DNA from: Clostridiales bacterium
GTDB lineage: Bacteria > Bacillota > Clostridia > Oscillospirales > Oscillospiraceae
Reading direction: 5' to 3'
Length of the DNA: 25,874 nt
Assembly (NCBI GenBank): GCA_021203685.1
Contig: JAJQAS010000105.1
Coordinates: forward strand, 1-25,874
In this document: positions 21,089-25,874 of the stretch, piece by piece
How the letters are laid out: each line of letters opens with the position of its first letter
Position numbering within the stretch: the stretch's first letter is position 1
The notes under the pieces: generated by a model
The model's input: only the letters and a program-made list of their open reading frames with translations
Told to the model about the DNA's origin: nothing
The model's database searches: none
Made by a program: the position numbers and the translations under genes

Positions 21089-22168
21089 TTAAAACACCAT
21101 TTCCTGTCCGTAACAGGAGGCGGGCAGCACCCCGCTCAGTTCGGTGAGCACCTGGTTGTAGTTCCGGGCGGGGTCGAAGATGCCCGCGTCCCGAAGGAGG
21201 CTGCACTGGGACGGGGGACACAGGGGCAGGGACAGGGTGACCGCCGTGCCCTTCTCGGCGGGGGCCAGCAGCAGCGTCCCGCCGAAGAAGCGGGCGATCT
21301 GGCGGCAGATGGGCAGCCCCAGCCCGAAGCCCTCTTGGGGGTCATTGGTGAGCGGCCGGTCCGCCTCCGGCGCGAAGATGCGCGCCAGCTTCTCCGGAGA
21401 AATGCCCCCGGCGCTGTCCTCCAGGGTCAGCACCGCCCGGTCCCCCTGGACCCGCAGGGTCAGCACCAGCTCCCCCTTTTGGGTCAGGGCGTTGGAGGTC
21501 AGGTTGTAGAGCAGCCTGCGCAGCAGGTATTCGTTGGCCCATACCATCACGTCGGCCGTCTCCTCCCGGTAGACGAAGCGGCAGTCGATCTGCCGGAGCA
21601 GGTAGTCCAGCAGGTGTTCCAGCTCCCGGCACAGCTCCGCCAGGTCCAGGGGGCCGGAGGGGTAGAGGATGGCCAGGTCGCTGTCGCTCTGGCAGTAAAA
21701 ATCCAGATTGTCCACCAGCCGGAGCAGCTTATGCTGGCTGTGGTTCAGGTAGGCGATCCACTTTTCGTTGCGGTGCTGTTCTGTCTCCACCAGGGCGGTT
21801 TGCAGCGTCTCGATGGAGGCGTTCAGTGGCCCCAGCAGCTGCCGCAGCTGACCAGCCAGCTCCCGCACCCGCTGGGGGGAGAGGCCGCCGTCTCCCGCCC
21901 GCTGGAACAGGTAGAGGGTGCCGCTGACCCCCGCTGCCCGGCTGTGAACCGCCCAGCGCTCTCCGCCCAGCGTCAGCTCCGCCGAAGCGCCGCCCCCGTC
22001 GGGCAGCGCGACCGAAAGGGGTCCCCCCTCCGCCAGTGGAAGGGCGCAGGCGCGAAAGAGGGCCTGGGCCGCCGGATTGCAGTATTTGATTTTTTTGTTT
22101 TTCACCAGCAGCACCGGTTGGGAAACGCCGTCAAAATAGGCGCGCCCGGACATGGTAAATTCGCCCAT
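21089..22168 (-). CDS. Histidine-kinase-like protein with PAS-like and HATPase domains, no clear phosphoacceptor His
   Basis: A 359-residue soluble protein with no membrane segment. The N-terminal part (about 10-90) is PAS-like: YFDGVSQPVLLVKNKKIKYCNPAAQALF. The dimerisation region should read HELrnPL but shows LAGQLRQLLGPLNASIETL, with no His at the acceptor position. The HATPase_c domain has the N-box LLRRLLYNLTSNALTQKGE, TLEDSAGGISPEKLARIFAPE, and the G box EGFGLGLPICRQIARFFGG, so ATP binding seems intact. It has no adjacent response regulator. ATG 22168 (MGEFTMSGRAYF) was chosen because GGAG lies 6 nt upstream; ATG 22180 is also possible. It may be a sporulation/stress-type kinase relative or a non-phosphorylating regulator. 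Confidence 0.75.
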   Translation of the reverse strand: MGEFTMSGRAYFDGVSQPVLLVKNKKIKYCNPAAQALFRACALPLAEGGPLSVALPDGGGASAELTLGGERWAVHSRAAGVSGTLYLFQRAGDGGLSPQRVRELAGQLRQLLGPLNASIETLQTALVETEQHRNEKWIAYLNHSQHKLLRLVDNLDFYCQSDSDLAILYPSGPLDLAELCRELEHLLDYLLRQIDCRFVYREETADVMVWANEYLLRRLLYNLTSNALTQKGELVLTLRVQGDRAVLTLEDSAGGISPEKLARIFAPEADRPLTNDPQEGFGLGLPICRQIARFFGGTLLLAPAEKGTAVTLSLPLCPPSQCSLLRDAGIFDPARNYNQVLTELSGVLPASCYGQEMVF

Positions 22169-22280
22169 ACCTCTCTCCATCCTACCTGCAAATCACTTTG
22201 TAAAGCCAGACCGACTCCGACCGCTTGAACAAATCCTTTGTAGCTTGCCCTAAAAGGCGTCTGTCGCTTCCTTTTTAACC

Positions 22281-22309
22281 AGTATACCAAAACATGGCGC
22301 GGCAAACAA
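22281..22309 (-). promoter_or_regulatory. Promoter of the kinase-like gene
   Basis: On the minus strand TTGTTT (22309-22304), a 17-nt spacer and TATACT (22286-22281). Confidence 0.6.
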
Positions 22310-22338
22310 GAATTTTGTCGAAAAGTGTTGATGCAATT

Positions 22339-22356
22339 TTGTGAAAAAAATAACAA
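22339..22356. promoter_or_regulatory. Rex-type operator in front of but
   Basis: TTGTGAAAAAAATAACAA fits the Rex consensus TTGTGAA-N4-TTCACAA (clostridial half-site TTAACAA) with one mismatch. It lies just upstream of the -35 of but, suggesting repression relieved at high NADH/NAD+. Confidence 0.65.
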
Positions 22357-22364
22357 TGTCCCTC

Positions 22365-22393
22365 TTCCCATTTCCCGCCGACTGCGTTATAAT
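22365..22393 (+). promoter_or_regulatory. Probable but promoter
   Basis: TATAAT (22388-22393) with TTCCCA (22365-22370) at 17 nt. An alternative is TTGATG (22328) with TAACAA (22351), which would place the Rex site across its spacer and -10. Confidence 0.5.
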
Positions 22394-22500
22394 GGAATGG
22401 ACGACAACGCACCGGAACGGCTGCCCCAGTATCCTATGACGGGACGGCTCCACCGGTCACCGCGAAAACAGGACATTACCATCAGCAGGAGGTTTCTCTT

Positions 22501-23841
22501 ATGGACTATCAGGCACTTTATCAGAGCAAGCTGACCACGGCGGACGAGGCGGTCAAGTGCGTCCGCAGCGGCGACTGGGTGGACTACGGCTGGACGGTCA
22601 CCACCCCCGTGGCGCTGGACAAGGCCATGGCCAAACGCATGGACCAGCTGGAGGACATCAACTTCCGGGGCGGCATCCTCATGTGGGAGCCGGAAATTTT
22701 CAAAATCGACGACCCCGCCAGCCGCCTGACCTGGAACAGCTGGCACATGGGCGGCGTGGAGCGCAAGGCGGTCAACCGGGGCTTCGCCTTCTACGCCCCC
22801 ATCCGCTACTCCGAGCTGCCCCGATACAACCGGGAGCTGGACTGCCCCAGCCGGGTGGCCATGTTCCAGGTGTCCCCCATGGACAAGCACGGCTATTTCA
22901 GCTTCGGCCCCAGCGCGTCCCACATGGCGGCGGTCTGCGAGCGGGCGGAGGTCATCATCGTGGAGGTCAACCAGAATATGCCCCGCTGCCTGGGCGGGTT
23001 CCAGGAGGGTATCCACATCTCCCAGGTCAGCATGGTCGTCGAGGGGGACAACCCGCCCATCGCTGAGATGGGCGCAGCAGCCGCCACTCCCGTGGACGAG
23101 GCCGTGGCGAAACTCATCGTCAATGAGATCCCCGACGGGGCCTGCCTCCAGTTGGGCATCGGCGGTATGCCCAACGCCGTGGGTTCCCTCATTGCCCAGT
23201 CCGACCTGAAAGATCTGGGCGTCCATACCGAGATGTATGTGGACGGCTTTGTGGACATCGCCAAGGCCGGAAAAATCACCGGCGCACGGAAGCCCATCGA
23301 CAAGGGCCGCCAGGTCTACGCCTTCGGCGCGGGCACCAAAAAGCTCTATGACTACCTGGACAACAACCCCGCCTGTATGTCCGCCCCGGTGGACTACACC
23401 AACGACGTGCGCACCATTTCCTCCATCGACAACTTCATCAGCATCAACAACGCCGTGGACATCGACCTCTACGGCCAGGTGAACGCCGAGTCCGCCGGCA
23501 TCAAGCCCATCTCCGGCGCAGGCGGGCAGCTGGACTTCGTGCTGGGCGCGTACCTCTCCAAGGGGGGCAAGAGCTTCATCTGCATGTCCTCCACCTTCAA
23601 GAGCCGGGACGGGGTGCTGCACAGCCGCATCAAGCCCACTCTGGACAACGGCTCCATCGTCACCGACACCCGCGCCAACACCATGTATGTGGTCACGGAG
23701 TACGGCTTGGTCAATTTGAAGGGACTGTCCTCCTGGCAGCGGGCCGAGGCGCTGATCTCCATCGCCCACCCGGATTTCCGGGACGAGCTGATTGCCAGCG
23801 CGGAGAAAATGCACATCTGGAAGCGCAGCAACCGCCGCTGA
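22501..23841 (+). CDS. but: Butyryl-CoA:acetate CoA-transferase
   Basis: Moves CoA from butyryl-CoA to acetate, releasing butyrate and acetyl-CoA, the last step of butyrate formation in many gut clostridia. The 446-residue length matches the family I transferases of the But/4-hydroxybutyrate group. The N-terminus YQSKLTTADEAVKCVRSGDWVDYGW is typical of But. GIGGMPNAVGSLI precedes the catalytic glutamate E244 in LGVHTEMYVDGF, and GAGGQLDFVLGAYLSKGGKSFICM is the CoA-binding block. ATG 22501 has AGGAGG 8 nt upstream. It is monocistronic with a strong terminator. The family also includes 4-hydroxybutyrate and propionyl/acetyl transferases, so exact substrate is inferred from But-like sequence and from the Rex-type site. 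Confidence 0.85.
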   Translation: MDYQALYQSKLTTADEAVKCVRSGDWVDYGWTVTTPVALDKAMAKRMDQLEDINFRGGILMWEPEIFKIDDPASRLTWNSWHMGGVERKAVNRGFAFYAPIRYSELPRYNRELDCPSRVAMFQVSPMDKHGYFSFGPSASHMAAVCERAEVIIVEVNQNMPRCLGGFQEGIHISQVSMVVEGDNPPIAEMGAAAATPVDEAVAKLIVNEIPDGACLQLGIGGMPNAVGSLIAQSDLKDLGVHTEMYVDGFVDIAKAGKITGARKPIDKGRQVYAFGAGTKKLYDYLDNNPACMSAPVDYTNDVRTISSIDNFISINNAVDIDLYGQVNAESAGIKPISGAGGQLDFVLGAYLSKGGKSFICMSSTFKSRDGVLHSRIKPTLDNGSIVTDTRANTMYVVTEYGLVNLKGLSSWQRAEALISIAHPDFRDELIASAEKMHIWKRSNRR

Positions 23842-23861
23842 CATTGAATCAACGTTTTTTA

Positions 23862-23890
23862 GGGGACGCGCCCGGCGCGTCCCCTTTTTT
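23862..23890 (+). terminator. Intrinsic terminator of but
   Basis: GGGGACGCG (23862-23870), loop CCCGG, CGCGTCCCC (23876-23884), then six T. It lies about 20 nt after the stop. Confidence 0.9.
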
Positions 23891-23910
23891 GCGGACTGTA
23901 AATACATAAA

Positions 23911-23975
23911 GCCGTGAAACCCCTCCGCCGTCAAGCGGCACTTCCGCTTCGCTCCCTGCCCTTTCAGGGGAGGCA
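23911..23975. repeat. Partial copy of the dispersed repeat, type C-like
   Basis: AAACCCCTCCGCCGTC, then AAGCGGCACTTCCGCTTC and CCCTTTCAGGGGAGG, resembling the 3861 and 16455 interiors. The terminal inverted repeats are not recognisable here. Confidence 0.5.
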
Positions 23976-24027
23976 AGAGGGATAGATGGTTACGGAACAC
24001 CCGTTTTCGAGGCAAACATCTGCTTTG

Positions 24028-24069
24028 TTGACGGGAAATACACAACCGTCAATGTACATTTCCCGTCAA
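24028..24069. promoter_or_regulatory. Inverted repeat upstream of the proS promoter
   Basis: TTGACGGGAAAT (24028-24039) and its exact complement ATTTCCCGTCAA (24058-24069) are separated by 18 nt. It ends 8 bp before the proS -35. Possible operator or hairpin remnant; the regulator is unknown. Confidence 0.4.
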
Positions 24070-24077
24070 AGCGGCAG

Positions 24078-24106
24078 TTGACAGTTTATTTGTTATGATA
24101 TATAAT
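24078..24106 (+). promoter_or_regulatory. Promoter of proS
   Basis: TTGACA (24078-24083), a 17-nt spacer and TATAAT (24101-24106): both boxes are perfect Sigma-A consensus. Confidence 0.9.
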
Positions 24107-24112
24107 ACGAAT

Positions 24113-24400
24113 ATAAATGCGACAGGCTGTGACGAAGAACAGTAGGCGTTTTCCAGCGGCAAAGAGAGGGGCTGGACGGTGCGAGGCCCTCCAACGGGAC
24201 GCCGAACCCACTTCCGAGCCACGCGGCGCAGGGGCACACCGCCCGGAAGCCGCGCCGGGCGCGCCCGTTACAGCGCGAGGGTAGTTTTTTCTACTCGTTG
24301 AGGCCCCTCACCGCGAGGCGGGGGCAAACGCAAGGTGGTACCGCGGGACATTCGCTCCCGTCCTTCGAGGACGGCAGAGGATGTCCTATTTTGTTACCCC
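24113..24400 (+). ncRNA. Proline-specific T-box leader of proS
   Basis: Senses uncharged tRNA-Pro and allows read-through into proS. The Stem I elements GACGAAGAACAGTAGG and GGTGCGAGGCCC are followed by the specifier region GCCGAA-CCC-ACTTCCGAG, with the proline codon CCC at 24207-24209. The T-box AAGGTGGTACCGCGG (24332-24346) has the UGGU bulge that pairs with an ACCA tRNA end, in line with the A73 discriminator of tRNA-Pro. The competing terminator pairs GGACAT (24346-24351) with ATGTCC (24381-24386) and CCGTCC with GGACGG, then TATTTTGTT. Boundaries are approximate. Confidence 0.92.
24346..24395 (+). terminator. T-box-controlled terminator
   Basis: Outer stem GGACAT/ATGTCC (24346-24351, 24381-24386), inner stem CCGTCC/GGACGG (24358-24363, 24369-24374), then TATTTTGTT. 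It overlaps the T-box sequence, so antiterminator and terminator are mutually exclusive. Confidence 0.8.
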
Positions 24401-24444
24401 AAAACCCCGTATTTCCGGGGACCAGAGGAAAGGATGAACGAGAA

Positions 24445-25874
24445 ATGGCGAAAAACAAGAAACAGGTGAAGGCGATCACCTCCATGAGCGAGGACTTCGC
24501 CCAGTGGTATACGGACATCTGCCTGAAGGCGGAGCTGGTGGACTACGCCAGCGTCAAGGGCTTCATGATCCTGCGGCCCTACGGCTACGCCATCTGGGAG
24601 AACATGACCAGCATCCTGGACGGGATGTTCAAGAAAACCGGCCACCAGAACGTGGCCATGCCGGTACTCATCCCCGAAAGTCTGCTGAAAAAAGAGGGCG
24701 AGCTGGTGGAGGGCTTCGCGCCGGAGGCGGCCTGGGTCACCATGGGCGGCAGCGACCAGCTGGAGGAGCGGATGGCCATTCGACCCACCTCCGAGACCAT
24801 GTTCTGCGACCACTGGGCGCACACCCTCCACTCCTGGCGGGAGCTGCCCATGCTGTATAACCAGTGGTGCAGCGTGGTGCGCTGGGAGAAGAGCACCCGC
24901 CCCTTCCTGCGCTCCCGTGAGTTCTGGTGGCAGGAGGGCCACACCCTCCACGAGACCGCCGCCGAAGCCGAGGCAGAGACCGAGCAGCAGCTGAACTGCT
25001 ACGCCGACTTCTGCCGGGACGCCCTGGCTATGCCGGTGCTGAAAGGCCGCAAGACCGACAAGGAGAAGTTCGCCGGGGCCGAGGCCACCTACACCATCGA
25101 GGCTATGATGAAGGACGGCAAGGCCCTCCAGTCCGGCACCAGCCACTACTTTGGGGACAAGTTCTCCCGGGCCTATGACGTGACCTTCGCCGGGCGGGAC
25201 AACACCCTGCAATACCCCTACCAGACCTCCTGGGGCGCGTCCACCCGGCTCATCGGCGCGGTCATCATGACCCACGGCGACGACAACGGCCTGGTGCTGC
25301 CCCCCGCCGTCGCCCCCATCCAGGTGGTGGTCATCCCTGTGGCCCAACACAAGGAGGGCGTGCTGGACGCCGCCTATGCCCTGGAGAGCCGCATCAAGGC
25401 TCTGGGCCTGCGGGTGAAAACCGACGACTCCGACCAGTCCAACGGCTGGAAGTACGCCGAGTACGAGATGAAAGGCGTCCCCCTGCGGGTGGAGATCGGC
25501 CCCAAGGACATGGAGAAGAACCAGTGCGTCATCGCCCGGCGGGACACCGGCGAGAAATACTTCGTCCCCCTGGAGCAGTTGGAGGAGAAGGTGCAGGCCC
25601 TGCTCACCGAGGTCCACGACAACCTGTACGAATCCGCCAAGCAGCGGCTGGAGGAGAACACCTTCGCCTTCACCAAGGTGGAGGACGTGAAAGCCGCCAT
25701 GGAGAAGCACACCTGCTTTGCCAAGACCATGTGGTGCGGCGATGAAGCCTGCGAGATTGCCATGAAGGAGCTGGCGGGCGTGTCCAGCCGTTGTATGCCC
25801 TTCGAGCAGGAGAATTTGGGGGAGGTCTGCCCCGTCTGCGGCAAACCCGCCAAGAAGATGGTGGTCTGGGGCGT
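24445..25874 (+). CDS. proS: Prolyl-tRNA synthetase, archaeal/eukaryote-like type (3' end beyond window)
   Basis: Charges tRNA-Pro with proline in the cytoplasm. 476 codons are in the window and the frame is open at the edge; with KKMVVWGV as the last residues, only a few codons should be missing. It has class II motifs: motif 1 around RPYGYAIWENM, motif 2 VVRWEKSTRPFLRSREFWWQEGHTLHE, motif 3 GDDNGLVLPPAVAPIQVVV. The anticodon domain follows, and the C-terminal zinc-type domain has WCGDEACE and CPVCGKPAKK. There is no bacterial-type editing (INS) insertion between motifs 2 and 3, so it belongs to the short ProS type 3. ATG 24445 (MAKNKKQVKAITSMSEDF) follows GGAAAGGA; an out-of-frame ATG at 24434 is not used. 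It is controlled by the T-box. Confidence 0.95.
   Translation, partial: MAKNKKQVKAITSMSEDFAQWYTDICLKAELVDYASVKGFMILRPYGYAIWENMTSILDGMFKKTGHQNVAMPVLIPESLLKKEGELVEGFAPEAAWVTMGGSDQLEERMAIRPTSETMFCDHWAHTLHSWRELPMLYNQWCSVVRWEKSTRPFLRSREFWWQEGHTLHETAAEAEAETEQQLNCYADFCRDALAMPVLKGRKTDKEKFAGAEATYTIEAMMKDGKALQSGTSHYFGDKFSRAYDVTFAGRDNTLQYPYQTSWGASTRLIGAVIMTHGDDNGLVLPPAVAPIQVVVIPVAQHKEGVLDAAYALESRIKALGLRVKTDDSDQSNGWKYAEYEMKGVPLRVEIGPKDMEKNQCVIARRDTGEKYFVPLEQLEEKVQALLTEVHDNLYESAKQRLEENTFAFTKVEDVKAAMEKHTCFAKTMWCGDEACEIAMKELAGVSSRCMPFEQENLGEVCPVCGKPAKKMVVWG

Larger units (their letters stand above)
22169..22500. other. Divergent control region of the kinase-like gene and but
   Basis: It contains the minus-strand promoter (22281-22309), the Rex-type site (22339-22356) and the + strand promoter (22365-22393), then about 100 nt of but leader. 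No gene was seen in it. Confidence 0.6.

Noticed and set aside
22387..24045. 552-codon open frame antisense to but
   Set aside because: Shadow frame over a clear CoA-transferase; it also crosses the but promoter, terminator and a repeat.
24394..25710. 438-codon open frame antisense to proS
   Set aside because: The opposite strand encodes all class II ProRS motifs behind a T-box; this frame has only shadow composition.

Overview
The window looks like a chromosomal segment of a GC-rich, anaerobic, butyrate-producing gut Clostridium of the Oscillospiraceae (Flavonifractor / Intestinimonas / Lawsonibacter type). This placement is inferred from strong G/C preference at third codon positions, AGGAGG-type ribosome binding sites, classical TTGACA/TATAAT promoters, a T-box proS, pyruvate formate-lyase, and a But-type butyryl-CoA:acetate CoA-transferase. 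No rRNA, tRNA or CRISPR array was found.

Layout. 1-1176: LacI-family regulator (+). 1133-3645: sulfur assimilation pair cysK then metY (-), with a Sigma-A type promoter in front of cysK. 4096-4866: multipass membrane protein (-), divergent from an 85-residue tail-anchored membrane protein (5113-5370, +) whose promoter carries two LexA (SOS) boxes. 5784-6197: conserved acidic protein (-). 6626-11422: a + strand run of murI, DUF1934, a core-less arginyl-tRNA-synthetase-like protein, an OmpR-type response regulator, its histidine kinase, and a DUF3783 protein. 11425-12104: a decayed IS1182-type transposase split by a 164-bp MITE. 12437-14463: cytidylate-kinase-like protein and a frameshifted MATE pump (-); the MATE leader holds two related terminator-like hairpins. 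14751-17299: TraX-like protein, small membrane protein and DUF4886/SGNH lipoprotein (-). 17756-21008: pflB and pflA (+). 21089-22168: an atypical histidine kinase without a visible phosphoacceptor His (-). 22501-23841: but (+) behind a near-consensus Rex operator. 24078-25874: promoter, proline T-box and proS (+), cut at its last few codons by the window edge.

Metabolic picture. pflB/pflA and but fit anaerobic pyruvate cleavage to acetyl-CoA plus formate and terminal butyrate formation; the Rex-like site suggests NADH/NAD+ control of the latter. cysK/metY take sulfide into cysteine and homocysteine. murI supplies D-glutamate for the wall. proS expression should respond to uncharged tRNA-Pro.

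Most interesting non-coding signal. A family of about 125-170 bp intergenic repeats shares imperfect terminal inverted repeats (ends like GGTTATCC then a GAATCAGCC-like block) but carries at least three different palindromic interiors. Copies lie between cysK and metY, upstream of cysK, in front of murI, between murI and DUF1934, and between pflB and pflA, with partial copies elsewhere. The best candidates for something undescribed are the LexA-controlled tail-anchored protein, the twin hairpins in the MATE leader, the ArgRS-like protein without a catalytic core, and this modular repeat family.
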